Source: Hypomesus transpacificus
Taxonomy: Eukaryota > Chordata > Actinopteri > Osmeriformes > Osmeridae
DNA: 64,000 nt
Direction: 5' to 3'
Assembly (NCBI RefSeq): GCF_021917145.1
Contig: NC_061062.1
Span: 7,372,902 to 7,436,901, forward strand
In this document: positions 25,089-40,500 of the stretch, one piece after another
Layout of the letters: every line of letters starts with the position of its first letter
Numbering within the stretch: position 1 is the first letter of the stretch
Program-made: the position numbers and the translations under genes
The notes under the pieces: generated by a model
Database searches by the model: none
Seen by the model: the letters and a program-made list of their open reading frames with translations, nothing else
Told to the model about the DNA's origin: nothing

Positions 25089-28000
25089 CTAGGATTCCAA
25101 AAGACTATGCCAACGGCAGACCTGCTGTCCTTTGGACTCTTTCATCTCGGTCCAATGGGTGAGCTCCTCTTCCCCAGAACTGTTGAGACCCAATGAGATC
25201 CAGCCAATCATCTCTTTGCGTTTCATGCTGCGTTTGTTGTAGACAGAGAGGATGAGGGTCACATCAGACAGCTGGAACAGGGCAACCTGGAAGACAAATG
25301 TCTCCTTGTACATGGGGTTGGGCTGTCCGCGACATATTGATGTCTTACACTTGGACATCTCTTGGCCCATTGAGTTCAGTAAGGTCAGCTTGACATATGT
25401 ATCTGAAGAGAGAGAATAGAGATAAATGACAACATACACACTTCAAACTGTTACATATTGCATTTACATGATTAAAATACTAGTAATTACAATGTTTGAA
25501 ATGTGAAAAATATACATTTTAAAGGTGATCATAGTGCATTTGATTTGCATTTGCAAAAAATAAAAAAGTACAAAAAGCACCACAATGCATAAGATAATTT
25601 ATGACTTGCAATACTAGGATGAGCCTTACCATGGCTCAAAGGGAAAAAGGGAAATAGAATTATAATTGAACCATGACTCTTCGAAGACATTTTACCCATA
25701 TCTAATATTTTGCATTTCTTTCAGAATCCCAGTGCGAATTAAAAATCATTCCATATTCAACCCATCAAATTACCCCCCAGTGGGGAGCCATTCCTTTTCA
25801 ACTATTCTCAAGCAAACATTCAGGATTTCTTTTCCACTTCCCTTTCTTTTCATTGCTGTACACCCCGACAGAACAGCTGATGACGACAAAGACCACAATA
25901 TCAAATTGTAAGAAACTGCAGTGAGAGTACCAATCATAAAGGATGTTTCATCTTTGTCCACCACCATACTTCACAATGATTTTATACAATCTTCACTTGT
26001 GTTTGTGTGGGTAAGGATTTAATTATAGGATATTGTATGTTTTTCAGAGCCAGCTGCGGTTTTCAAAAGTGTAGCTCACTGCCTAAAATTCACATTTATG
26101 TCAAAGAGAGCACTTTGACATAAAAGAACCACTAAAGTAGCATTGATTTCCTTGTCATATGTAGTTTTATGGCTTCGATTGTTGAGCTGTGGATATCTCA
26201 ATTGGCCAGCACTTTGTTGGCATTGTTAGCAAATGAGAGCATTTGTGACAGACAACTGACGTGTCTAACTGAATGTTACAATTGAAAACTGGCTTTTTCA
26301 ATCCCAAATTATAATCACAAAGGCATAAGGCTTAGTAGGACTTTAAGGGTTCATCAGTGATGTCAAATGATACTCTCTATGCAATCTTATCCATCAATCA
26401 ATAAGCAAACACCACAACATCTTCTGTCCATGCTGCTTCATGAGAGATTAGTCAAATAATAGGAGTGACTGCATTTCGTAGTGTAATGAATAAATTATAT
26501 TTTTATTTAAAAGAAAGCATCTTCAAAAATATAATTTTGTGTACACATATTTTGTGTGCAATAAAGTGTTGCATTTGCCTGAAGACAAAAAAGCTTTGTT
26601 TTGAAGAGGCAAGCAGTTTAGAACCACACCAAAATACAAGTAAGCAGGGAGCAAGGCCGAAGGGTGGACTGGGAGAAGCATTTATGATAATTAGCATGGA
26701 TGATATGACAGAATACAGTATTCCCATTCATACAGTTAACTAGTATACAAGGATCTGGGTTAGCATTGCTCTTCATGGATGAGTCTTAGAGCTAAAATGT
26801 TAACCTATTACCAGGCTAGAAAAGACAGTTTTAACAGCTTTTAGCTGTATTATGTATATGATGGTTACAGGTTCAATGCTTCAATGTTTTTTTGTGTCAA
26901 GGTTGGATTTTTTCAATCTTGTCTCTACCCATGTCAAAAGACAAAACTCTGAAGTCAATGATCTCCTACATCCATGAAAATACTTTGCCATCCAAGTGCG
27001 CTGTACATACAACTAGGTGCAAACCTGCGTTAAGTAGGCCCTCACCCAACGCAAAACGTAGGCAAAATAGTCTCAATCGTTTGTGTTCCGTTTGTGCAGT
27101 AAACTTTCAAATTTGTGCTGCAGTCATTTTTTAAATATTAAATAGTATTTTATTGGTGATTAAGCGGTCTCTCAGCCACACAACATGCTCCAAATTCGCT
27201 CAAAATAGTCTTGCCTGTTTGTTTGTGCTTTTGTGCCGTTAAAAGTGTTTTATGTGCTGCTTTGGTTTTTGAAATATTAGACGTTTAATTATGGGGGATG
27301 ACATCACCAGCCCCCCCAACATCCTCAAATATGTTTAAAATAGGTTCAACTGTTTGTGTTACTTTGTGCTGGTATGTGCTGGTATGTGCTGGTATGTGCT
27401 GGTAAAAGTTTCATTTGTGCCGCTTCATTTGTGGCACATACTTAAAACATTTATTAAAGGCACTGACAAAGCACACATAAACAAGACTGTTTTGAGTGAA
27501 TTTGCAGCATGTTGGGGTGCTGAGTGACCTCAAAATGACCTAAAAAATATTGGGTGGGGGCCTAACTTCACGCAGGTCTTGGTGCAGAGCATAAGCTATA
27601 TTGGGAGAGTGAAAAATACAGTGAGAGAAAGAGTAATGGTAGGGAAGGTGGCAGCCACCTCAGTCTGCTAGACAGAGACTCACCTCTGATAATATAAACC
27701 TGTCCACCTATCAAGTGTTTTAGACAACAGAACAACCCATCTGACAACAAGGGTTGGGAAGCAGTAAGAGAAACAATGGACCAAGATGTCAATAGGTGGG
27801 GTGAGAGTTCAGGTGCAGACATAAGAAAAAGAAAGAGAGAGAACACAAACAACAGCAGGAGAGAGAAACAGGGTCAAAAAGTCAACAGTATCACACAAAG
27901 TTCAGCAAGGGTCTAAGATTGTTTGAACTTGCTGGATCTTCTGGTAACTTGGGGGCTGGGTGGGAAGATGAAAGGAAAGGAGGATCAAAACAGAAGGGAC

Positions 28001-31000
28001 AGATTGCAGTAGGTTGTGCTGTAGGTAGTGCATGATAAGAGATCTGATGGTCTCAGGCTTTGGATATGTGAAATTAGCAATGCAGTTGCTCCAAAGTTGA
28101 GAGGTAGTTCAAATTAAGAGTTTGAACTGGTGAACTGATGGATTTAGCACAAGTGGCCTTATCACTAACCAGACATGGACAAATGGTAAAAAGCTAGAAG
28201 TCAATTACTATTTACCATGAAAAAATTAGTGAGCGTTCTTTAATCTTTTGGTCTGATAGATTTTCTCTATAATTGTACACAGGGATTTTCTTAAGAGTGA
28301 GACACAAATGTATGAATTTAGAGTTATGGAATCTTTTATTTCATGTTAGTTCTCTATGATCTTGAGCTATTCTTCGATACTTTCCCTGTTTTCAGCTACT
28401 TCAAATATTTTTCTAGAATGCTTTAGTGTACTTACTGGGTGGCTTATTGGCAGCCAGGTTTTTGAAGTGGCAGCCTTTGATGATTTCCACCGACAGACGC
28501 CCAGTGGTGGCGTTGTACACGAGCCCCACCAGGATCTCTGCCATGGAGCCCTGACTGACTGTCTGGAATGAAGAAGCACTCCCACTGCATGACAGCTCTG
28601 AGAGACTGCCTTGGGATTCACTACCCTGCAAACACGTAGGTATTGGCCATTTAGGAGCAAGATCAATAACAATTCTTCTATCACTGTCCCACAGAAACAT
28701 GTAGACTTCTCATAAAGTGTTGGGGTACTGCGTTAAAGTAATGCGTTAGACTAGACTACTCGTATTACTTTTCTTTTTAGTAAAAAAAGTAATTTAAGGC
28801 GTTAGTTTTGCACTTCAAGTACTCCGTTATTTAATTATATTTTCAAATAAGTAATCCATTACAGTAAAAATGTGTTTCCCTGTTTCTTTTGTTGCCATTA
28901 AAGAAGAAAAAAAACTGATGCACTGTTTCTGTTTCTTTCATAAACTGCATAAAGTGAAAGACAATTCGAGACAAATACAAACATAAATGGAAATGTATCC
29001 TATATGGTAAAAATACATGGGAAAAATGATATACCGTAACACAACAGTCTTCAGGCATAAGAGTTTATAAAACCCTTTGAGAAACGGCAGGTTACTTTAA
29101 TCTACTCACCGGGAGTGCACAGCAGGGGTCCAATATAACCGGTACTGACATCTTGCCTTGAAGATTCAGCTTAGTGAGAAAGAACACCTTTTCTCCCAGT
29201 ACCTTCTCCTTCTTCATTCGTCGCAAACTGTAGAGGCGGAATCGGATAGCGTAGTTTCCGATCATATCTGACTCCACGTGACTAAATCGGAAGGTCTCTG
29301 TGAACACAGGGCAAGGCCCTTTCTGAATGCTCGTCTTTGCCCGCTGTTTTTTAGTGGGCAGAAGAACCATGTGAACCTGCCAGGAGATGTTGCCTGTACG
29401 TTTAAGGGCGGGGATGTCAGTGACAGCTGTGACTGTGACTGTGAGCCGCTGGTCCCCAGAATCGTAGTCAAGCACGACATCTAGGGTGCCGTACTTGGCC
29501 ACTGGATCTGGTTCATAGCCTTTGGGGAGCAGCACCATTGACCCTCTAGCTGACATGTCCTAAAGAAGAAATACAATAAGCTGTTAAAATGAACATAAAA
29601 TACCAATGGTATACCAATATGCTAATCAATATATACTGTATTGTATACGCTCCAAAATGTTCTTTCCACGACCACAATCAATGCTACTTATACAGTAAAG
29701 AATTTCCAGGTATTTAAACGACCGTTTGAGACATATGTTTGCTAGCCTCTTAACAGTTGCGCATGTGTAAAGTTAATACTTAAGGTATCTATTTTCTACT
29801 TTGGAGACAAAAATAAAAGACACGGTAGGGGATTCGAACCACATGAACATGAATCAGGACGATCAGAGTTACCTTTTGTTTCTGATGTGAATCTTTGCTC
29901 TTGTACCATGCCCTGTACAAGGGTTTCTGTGAGATAAAAACATTAACAATTTCTATGAGTTATTTACCATACAGACTACTGACAGGGAGATCTTTTTTTC
30001 AATGTGATATAAAGTGAATCTATGGAATGATTGATAGTTTAAACATTTCAACTGAAAAACGCTGACATTCAAATTAGGGATGTGCATTCGACATGACTTC
30101 ACTATTAGAATAGTGTTCCTTTAATTTAGACATCTGGATAGTAATTTTATTATAGTCATCTTTTTATGCTGCTGTGGTTCTGCTATGTAGCCTAGTTAGC
30201 CTGACATGACACACATTATACAGTGAACACATAGAAACCACTAGATATTCTGGCAAGAATTGTGACTGTTAAGATATTAGAATAAATAAGCGTTAGGCCT
30301 AAATAAAGAAAACAACTGAATGAGACAAGGAACTTCAAAACAATTTTGCATCATCAGACATATGCTCTTAATCTGTGTGCAATAACACTAACCCTATTAC
30401 TATGTGAAATAAAAAGTTAAGAGTCATTGGACAAAATTACATTAAGTATGCTATCCTTGATCAAAAGACAAACATGGAGAAATAAGTCTAAATAAATCCT
30501 TTTCTGACGCTCTCACCTCTGGGCTGAGCACAGCTGTGCTGTCACTGGGTACATCCTCCTCGTAGCACTTGTGTAAGTAGTTCTCCATCTCCTGGCCTCC
30601 GCTGCCCTCACTTGGGCACTCGCCATAGGAGTGGTGGGGACTATCAGTGTAGGACAGGTCACACTTGGTGTCGCCCAAGTCCGAGGGTGAGCAAGACATC
30701 CGTGGGGAGCCGTCTTCGTCCTGGTAGGGCGGGGGCTGGAGCTCGTCCAGCGGGGGCGTTCGCCGCATCCTCTGGATGCAGTTGGCTGGGTGTCCAAAGA
30801 CAACGTATCATTTTTAGTTTAACACATACACGATACACAAAAGCAAATATAGGGGCTCACTATGAACCACGGTTACCAATTGTATTTACTTTTCTGGCAC
30901 ACACTATCAGAATCAGAAGTATTTTATTCGCCATGAATGTTTGCACAAACAAGGAATTTACTTTCGCAGGGAGGTGCATACATTAAACATATAGGAATAT

Positions 31001-34000
31001 GAACTTAAATATGTGGACTGACTATACAAAAGGAGCAAAGTCTAGCTAATACTAAGGGGGGTCTAGCTAATACTAACGGGAATAAAAAATAAAATATAAA
31101 GCACACTGTTTCCGCATAAATTGTGTGACAAACCATAGCTCAGATTCATATGCACTTTCTTAATAACACATCAGATGTGCTACCTTAAATGATTTAACTA
31201 AATACATTTTCAATAAACTATTTGTTTATCAAACACTACACTTCCAAAATGGGTCATACCAGGATATTTCCAACAACTGATGCATGTGTAGAGTTACAGT
31301 AAATTAACATTATGTAACTACCAGTCCAACATGTAACAACATGTTATTGATTAGTCCAACATGTAACAACATGTTATTGATTAAAGTAGAACCAGTATCT
31401 ACTCACCATCCTCCACAGAGGCCTCGCTGCTGTAACCATCATACTCCACAGATAGAGGGCTGTATTTCTGCCTGGTCTCCCAGCAATAGCCCCTTTGCTG
31501 CTGAGAGTTTGTCCTGCATCCTTGTAGGCTTTGTGAACGATTGACTGCCTCCTGGTATTGGCCCATCACTTCGTCCTCACTGTCAGACGAATCCCTTAGG
31601 TCTTCAACAGGGTAGACCTTGTCTAGGGGGAAGGGAGAGACAACATGGTGTGGTAACTTTGAGTGTCATAAATTTCAACTCAAATTACTTGAATTTGAGG
31701 GAGGGTCGTCTGAGAGTAGGAACACAGGAAGTTGGTATGAATGTGATTTATCCTGCCTACTAGTCTAATGGATACTTACACATGTTCCATATCATGCATC
31801 ATATTTGGCATACATAGATACATGCCAAAGATATGTTTTATTATCTTTATAATATATAGAAGATTGTTGTTACAGTCCACCAACAGCAGAGAGTAGCAGA
31901 GGTGAATTAATTAAATAGGTATGTTGTCATTGTAACAACTGATCTGAAATTGGCATACCTTCATTTCATTTCAACTGTATGGGTCAAACTGTATTATCAT
32001 CAGTGTGTTAATTTAACAACTGAAGACATGCAGCACATTCATTTGAATGAAACCCTATGACAGATAAAACATGAGTTCAGAGCACCTCTATGACATCACC
32101 GTGAATCTGACAAGAAAGCTTAGATCATAACAATATCCATGCTGGCCATATATAATAAAATGTTGTTGAATAGTTCCAAAGTTTCCATGCAAAGTGGGCT
32201 CCAGATTTGAGTTAAAATGGCAGAGGATGGCAATGGGAAATAAGGGCTGGACTGTCATGGAAGTAGTTTCAGATTCATATCCGGTTACAAATTAATGGGA
32301 ACACTCAAGAGTTGAGCTGAAATTAAACAACCTTAAAAACAGTGTAGTAAACTTAACCGCTCGTTGAAAAAGGTAGCACCCCACTTGAGCCAAAAGGACA
32401 TAAGGAAAACCACCTTGTAGAAGAAAGGAAAAATTAGACACAGATAACCTGAGCACCCTATGTGACTGAATCCCAAATTGAGGACACAAACAGAAAGTTG
32501 TGACAGGAAATGATATAGAATGAAATCTTGTTTATCGTCCTGGTATTGTCAGAATTGTTTTTCCTTTTATGTCAAGCCTGTTCAACTTTTCAGGTCAGAG
32601 TTTTACATGAACCAGCTTCTAAAATATCTTTGACTTGATGGAAATACCTGTTTATTGATAGAGAAGTGCCTACTGTATGGAAGAAATCTAGGTTATTCAG
32701 GCTATTTGGAGAATATGTCGGCCAAAAGCTGGGGAAGAAGAGTACTGCTTTGTAAAAAATGCTATGGTTTAAGAAGTGTGTATGTGTGTATCTGTGTGTG
32801 TATGTGTAAGAATATGTGTGTTGTCTGTGTCTCTTCATTAAAAAAAGGTAAGAGATAGAAAGAAAAGGGGCATTTCCAACCTACAGGTGTTATGCAACTC
32901 TATACTCGCCTCTCAATTGTACTGCATAGTGATGGCAATATTTCCAATGCAGGGACAAGGAAGAGAAAGGTCCCTACCCTTAAAGTCTCCTAGTGCTCTT
33001 TACCACCAGTTAAACCAAAACTTAACTCCCTCTAAACTCAACATGGTGATCTCAATTACACATTTGGAAAGCATATTTTATTTAATCTTGCAACAAGGTG
33101 AAGTCTCTTGAGGGCCAGTTAATGCTTTTCTTCTAGAGCATTGTCAAGATTCTCTGGGTGTGGAATCTGGCATTCATTTATGTGTGGCATCCAGACATCT
33201 TACCTTGCACCTCCTTGGTTTTCCCAAATTTGTCAAGGCATTGCAGGTTGCCAGCATTCCCTGGTGTCAGTTTGTTGTTGAGGTACATGAACAGAAGAAT
33301 CATAAGGACAATGAAGACTCCAATGGCTGTGAGAAACCCCAGTGCCTCTGGAGAGACTGCAAAAGGGTGAAAAACAAGATAGAATCAATTAAGATGATTG
33401 TCATCGATACATCCAATAAAAAACAAAAATGAAAACCTTGATTTAGATAGACCATTCCATATGAAAAGAAAAAAGAATGGAGGATGCAAACATACAGATA
33501 ACATCCTAATTCTCGGGTTGATCCAAATCTGCATTGAAAGGATCTGTTGAAGTGGAAAAAGTAGAGAAAAGCAAGGAAAAATGTTTTTTCAAGGCTTGAA
33601 CGTAACAAACCATTGGGCAACAAGTTACATACAACAAAACAAAGAACAATTATAACTAGAGAAGGTAGAATTAAAAATAGGTTTGTGGATTGAATGTATG
33701 GATTGCGACCGCATCAGCTGTCCGTAGTCCACGTGTATTGATATTGAAGACGTATCAGATAATACCCAATTGCTCTGAAAGTACCAAGTCAATGAAGGTT
33801 AAGACAAGTTCAAGACCAAATCAATCTATTTATTACATTTGTAAGGTGCAGGTGTCTGATACACTCAAGTTGAGTATCACAGAAGAATGGACAATGAATT
33901 CAAGAAATCAAGGAAGTATATTGTATCACCATATGGCAGGATACAAGATCATTAGCATAGCCTTTGTAGGCATAGAAATTGACACTGAATGCTAGATAGC

Positions 34001-37000
34001 TTTTGTTGAGGTCTTTAGATAGGGCTCCAAAAAATGCCCTTGTCGCTCCTTCTATTTCCCTCTTTCAAAGTTGCATGGCATGATACACTTAATATTGTAA
34101 CCTCTGACTTACATTAGTGACACAGGCCTTTTCTAGTCGCACCTTACAAAGACCAAACTTATGGCTATGCAGGCATAAGAAAACAGCATAATGACAGTAG
34201 ATAGGCATATTTGTTTCTATTTATGTGCTCATGAACTTAATATAGCAAGGTATAGATAATTTTTTGTAATTATATTCAGAACATTAAAAACAGTATCAAA
34301 GTAATAAAGTAATCACTATCTTTATTTATTGTTAACTGATCAGTGGTTTAAGGACAGACCTTTTCATTATCAACTGCCAATCTGAGGTCAACACATGCTG
34401 CTGCAGTGAACTAGCTAGCTCCTACTACCGCTACACACACAGGTAACTAGATCATTTTGTTAGACACATTTCCCAAAAAATCAATTGTTGATGAACTTGG
34501 TTCAGTGGTTTCTGACAAGTATGTTTGAAACTAAGATCAGTTTTTGATATAAACAGAGTGGATCGATTTCAAAATTGCAGTGCACAAAAGTTGAACTTAA
34601 TGGGGGCACTAAATAATTTGAAATACTGTAGAGGAAGTAGAGAAAGAATAAAATAAATTGCTTCATCTGTTAATGCTCTGCCCTATCCTGTATGATTTAA
34701 TTGAGTGTGGAATAGACTGGAAAGCAACTGTTTTATGTAACATGCAATACAAGTATTGATACTGCATGTACTAATTTACTGGGTCAGCTGGGGTCACTCT
34801 GATAGACGTGTTCGCCTCATGGGCATTGAAAGTCCTGCTACAATTATTCTTGGCATAAAGGAATTACACCAAAGAAAACAAACGTGTGTGTGTGTAAATG
34901 TACTGTATGTTTTTTTTTTACTTTCATTGTATCTTTTCTCAAAGAAACAAGTGCAGTGACATGAATTATACCCCTTGATATAGTTTACTGTTTAATTTTT
35001 TGTGGACAGAATATAGTAACTTATATGCAGGGTAGGTAAATTAAGGTAACTAGCTACGTTGGCTTACGTTTGAATGTATTTAACCCAAAATATCCCACCC
35101 TAAAACACATGCCTGACTACTGCATGAGCGCATGGACAGAGTGTGCAAAGGTAGGTAGGTAAACAGGCAAGTAGCCCATCCAATCACTGCACTCGGTCCG
35201 AATGTCATCCAATCATTGCAATCAGTCCAAACGACTGGTCCTGTTTATTACAGTCATCTAATGGCCGCAGATTTATTTAATTGTACTGTCATAGCATTTG
35301 ATTTATTGATTGCTATCAGGATGCGGAGTTTATTTGAGCAAATATGCCTTTAAAGATTAAGTTGTGGACAGAAGAGTAGTAAATGCTAACGTTTGGATTG
35401 TAGGGTGCAGTACAGCTGCAAATTGGTGTTCTCAATCATGTTATTGGGTCACTAAGGGCATTTACCCATTACATAACGTCCAGGATGTCCTTCACAGCAC
35501 CACACAGTATATGCAAATCAATGAGTTTGTGTGACAACAAGCAATGTTATCCAAGGGGCACAATGTGTTATTAACATACTGAACTTGACAGTTTCTTAAT
35601 TCCCAATGTCCTAAAGTCATTGAAACAGGTGAGATGTTATGTGTCATATTCTAAAGATCTTGTGTCATAAAACACCATTATGATTGGGATCAAAAGGATC
35701 CACATCTATCCTCATCCAATAAATTTGTCTTGCTTTACCACTGTAAATTGAATATTCTTGCAACCCACAATGTCCCAACCTTACATTTAGAATTCCCCAA
35801 ATCACTCTTAACCCGTGTAAAAGACACTGAGAGATGGAGATTTCCTTGGATAACAATTGCACCTTACAGCAAACCAGTGCTCTATGAAAACAAGAATGTC
35901 ATATTTTTAAGGTCTGAACAATTTGTGGGGCCTTTCTCAAGATTTGTGCCCTCTCTCATTTCAAACCAGTTGTACTATTTTCAGTTAAATTAATTATTTG
36001 TCCAATCTTCCCATGTCCACAGGTTCCGTGTGCTCACATATGCAATACTAACAAGACTTGACTGTGACTGTCAAAAGTGAGGACTCCCAAGCACTCAGAT
36101 TCGGTCAACCGTATAGGTTAGGTAGGCAGCCCTCAAAGAAGAAATGAAGAGGTGGCTTTTGGGAAATGATGGCCACCTTAAAGCCAGGGCATGAAGCATC
36201 AAGTGTGCTAGGACCAGCACTGCAAACACCTCACATATTGATTAGGCCCAAAAGACAAAAACAAAAACAAAAAAACATTCAAACAAGATGAAGTTAGACA
36301 GATGTAGCATGGCAAATCATAGAAACCGACATGACAATCCTGAAAAAACAGATGATTGGGGATTGGCTAACAGAAAGGTGACATAGGAGGAGCTGTCTGG
36401 GGTTATGAGTCCCTGTGTTTTCGCCCCCTACCTTTTCTGATGCAGATGAGCTCATGTACTCCACAGTTGCGCTCACCACCTGTAATGAAAATGCATTTTT
36501 AAAGACCCACAACTGGATGGAGTGAAAAGTGAAAGACAACCAGGTAACAGGGATGTTTGACAGAAACATGTTTTTGGGGACTGAAATGCACAAAAGAACA
36601 GCACAAGAATTAAAAGGTACAAAAAGGACACCATTGAATGCCATACAACTGATACGGCATGAGATCCTTCATACTATCATTACTATCATTACCACTATCA
36701 TTACCACTATCATTACCACTATCATTACCACTATCATTAGCCACCTACAGGGGTGTAGATTGGGTGCCTGGGGCACAAGAATGGCCAGAAACGGCACTGT
36801 GTATTACTGATAAGTTAATTTGTTTTCTTATTTGTCAATATACTGTATGAACTCCAGGATGAATTAGCAGAGACCACCTCTGTATGGAACTCCCATATCA
36901 GACTACAGAATGAGAGTGTCTAAGAGTTGAACCAAAGTCATATACATGCACCCAGAACTCCTACTACACAAATGGTGACTGCATGTCGCCACTGTAAAGA

Positions 37001-37561
37001 GCTGATGTGCAGCTGTGTCGGGAGTGAATAAACATTTTGACCATCAGTAGCACGACACAAACACCTACAACATGAGTCAGAGATGCTCTTTCTGATTTTA
37101 GGATGGAACTGTATGAGTTCAGTCAGTCATGTTATTTATATATCGCCAGACGTTAACCACACCAAATAATAATAATAACAAACGTTTCAGACAACTAGTA
37201 CATGTAAGATTTTTTTTTATTGGATGGCTGACATTCTTTGAAGCATAGTGGACTGGCAACGCCATTTTTAGATCAACATTCAGGGCTTTTGATTCCATGT
37301 AGATATTAAGGACATCTTGAATTGTTTAGGTGTGATATTCTTGCACTGTAAAATGTTACAAATCTGAATGTGTCTTGGGAGATTAACATAAACTGTTATT
37401 CTCTGTGTTACTTCGGCCTGGCAGCATTGGAAACATTCTTTAAATGTATTCCAAGTGACACATTTTTAGGACCGACCTACTGTTCCATTATTCCATCAAA
37501 AGTGAGAATTGAACATTTTGAGTTATTTTAACTGCTGCTAAACCACAAAGTCAAATTAGAA

Positions 37562-37594
<33 letters not shown>

Positions 37595-40500
37595 CCGTTG
37601 TTAGACAAGTTTTATATAGTCTGTGTAAGGTCACAGAGAAGAGGGTGCCTCAGGCAATGCTCACCTTAGTGACAGACCGCATGCACTCCATCATGTGAAA
37701 ACACATTATGCCATTCATAAGGCACAACATATTTTGATGGCTTTGTTATTCATTCCCCAACCCATTCATAAACCCAGAAAATAGATTGAATCAACTACAC
37801 AGTCAAACACAGTCTTTCTAGATATGTTGTCAAATCTTGATCACTCAACAATAACAGAGGATACTTGGATCTGTTTGTATGTGTGTCTGTCTCTATCTGT
37901 GTGTATGCATGTGTGTACCCAAAAGATCCAACATTCCACCTAGGGTTCAGGCCTACACTCTCCTAGTACAAGCCCCATGAGGAATCACAGGAGTGCAAAA
38001 TAAACATTCTAAAAGAGAGCAGAAGGAGGACAGGGGCAGAGGCAGAGACACTGACAAACTAGGGAGCCAAGTCATGCATTCAGGATGAGCAAAAGATACC
38101 AGGAGTATGTCTTAGATACAAAATGACCTAGAAAGTAACTATTGTACAATGCACGGAAATCTATGTTACATTTACATTAAGTCATTTAGCAGACACTGTT
38201 ATACAGAGCGACTTACTGTAAGTACAGGGACATTCCCCCGAGGCAAGTAGGGGGAAGTGCCTTGCCCACAACGTCACGGCCAGGAATCGATCAAGCAACC
38301 TTCTGTTTATTAGCCCGATTACCTAACCACTCAGCCACCTGACTCCCTACTATGTCATAGTCATTTCAGTCATATTACACAGCCAGGAATCGATCAAGGA
38401 AACTTCTGTTTACTAGCCCGATTTCCTAACCACTCAGCCACCTGACTCCCTACTATGTCATAGTCATTTCAGTTATATTACACGGCCAGGAATCGGTCAA
38501 GCAACCTTCTGTTTACTAGCCCGATTTCCTAACCACTCAGCCACCTGACTCCCTAATATGTCATAGTCATTTCAGTCATATTTCAGATAGGAATATATTT
38601 CTCCTTTGATGCTTCAAACCATGGATTGGATCATCCATGTAAATATTGCCACATAAAGCAATAACAGCAAAAACATCCATTCAGTTACAATGATTTAACA
38701 ATGTTGAGGTTTAAGATATACAGATATAGAAACGGTGGTGTCCTTGAACCAGTTGATTCTGCAGACCAGCCTTAGTTCTCCTTTCCTCACATCCCAGTAA
38801 AGCACTGAACCTCGTTGTCAGCTAATGCTACACTAATCCCAGTTAATACACTCCCACTCCTACTGAGCACAGGCACTCACGCTGTTTCACACACACCTAC
38901 ACACACACCTACACACACACCTACACACACACCTACACACACACCTACACACACACCTACACACACACCTACACACACACCTACACACATGCTAGCAATA
39001 TCAAATCTGAATAGTTTTAGGACCTACATTTGTCCTATTTATTGTTTTATGGCACAAAGAATAAGAAAGATTCAAGATTTCACTGACCCAACAGTGATAG
39101 AAACCACTCAAATGTTATGTTTTACAGTAAGTGTGACTTCAAAATAAAAGTATGTTTGTGAGTTTAGGCTGAATTTACCATCGGAGGCTTTTATGAAATG
39201 CATAGTTCCTAAGTAATCAAAGAATCACTTTGTGCATTGCTGAGTAATTAACTTTGATGAAATGGTTAATACACATGATTATTGCAGATGCTTAAAGGAT
39301 ATCCCTGACCACCCCCCATCTAAGAAAAAGTCTGAAGTAAGAAAAACAAGATAAACACTTAAAAAATAAAGGTCTCATCTGAAAATATTCCATAGCCCAC
39401 ACATATTGTGATTTTTATCACTGAATCTGTTTGCTCAGTTTATCCATGCCAGCCAGTTCTTAACTTTTTACAAACAACATTCTCATCAAACCCCACTCTG
39501 GTTGATACAGCAGACTCTCAATGCCTTCCAAAAGTGTATTCAGTACATTTAAACATAGACAATGTACACAGTTTATGTATACATCTAAATTTGATAACAT
39601 TTCATTAATCATATTATTTGTATCATATACTATATGTCTCTACTAAGGACTGTATTGTATATCTCAACATTATGAAATTCCTCAAAACCAACTCTGGCAT
39701 CCTTATGCTTGTTAAGAGTTTTGTTGTTTTTGTTGTTTTTGTATGTGTTTGTAGAATATATATATTCCTGCTTTAGTCCTGTGGGTAGCTAGCTAGCCAA
39801 TATCAGACACTGAAAGACAGACTATATAACAGGTAGCTAACACTATGTGGTATAAAACAAATCCACACTTTGACCTTTCTACCCGTTACGACATCCTTAC
39901 AACAGTTTACCAATCCTTGACTCTTTAGCCCCCTGGCAAATTAGTTTATATTTGTTCCTTGCGAACTGCTTGGGTCCTGAGCAATACACCTGTTGAACGG
40001 TGTCTTGTTTCTGAGATTATCAACAGACAAAAACACAGCAATTCCTGGATTTATTGATCCCTTATCCACTAATGTGATGTATAGGCTACTTACGTCTGTG
40101 TTCTGCTAAATAAAATAAGGTTAAAACATTCAGCTATTCTACACCATCTTGACAAAGGTTTAACCTAGATTACACTATGTACTGTACACATTTAAGAAGT
40201 TATATGCTTGATTTATTTTATTAAAGCATTATTATTCCAAGTCAAAACAAGACATACATCAAACCAGTAGGCAAAAGCTGTTCAAAAAGTATATACAAAA
40301 CACTGCAGTGCTCATTGTGCACAACAATATTGTGGGCAGACAGGAAACAGCATTTCAGATGAGTGTGTGGGTGCTGCTGTGGGAGTCATAAGTGGAAACC
40401 AAGCAGATACACGGTAGGCTACAGAGTTTCATATACATTTGAAAGTATTACATCAACAAAAGAGTGAAACGTAAAATCAAATGAAAACAACCCTAATGGA

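Noticed and set aside
29820-29872. tRNA-like T-arm on the minus strand (GGTTCGAATCCCC)
   Set aside because: Only the B-box half is present. No acceptor-stem pairing or A-box could be found at a suitable distance, so it is at most a tRNA-derived fragment or chance.
38885-38988. Regular array that might suggest a CRISPR
   Set aside because: The units are contiguous 12-mers without spacers in a vertebrate genome, so it is a minisatellite.
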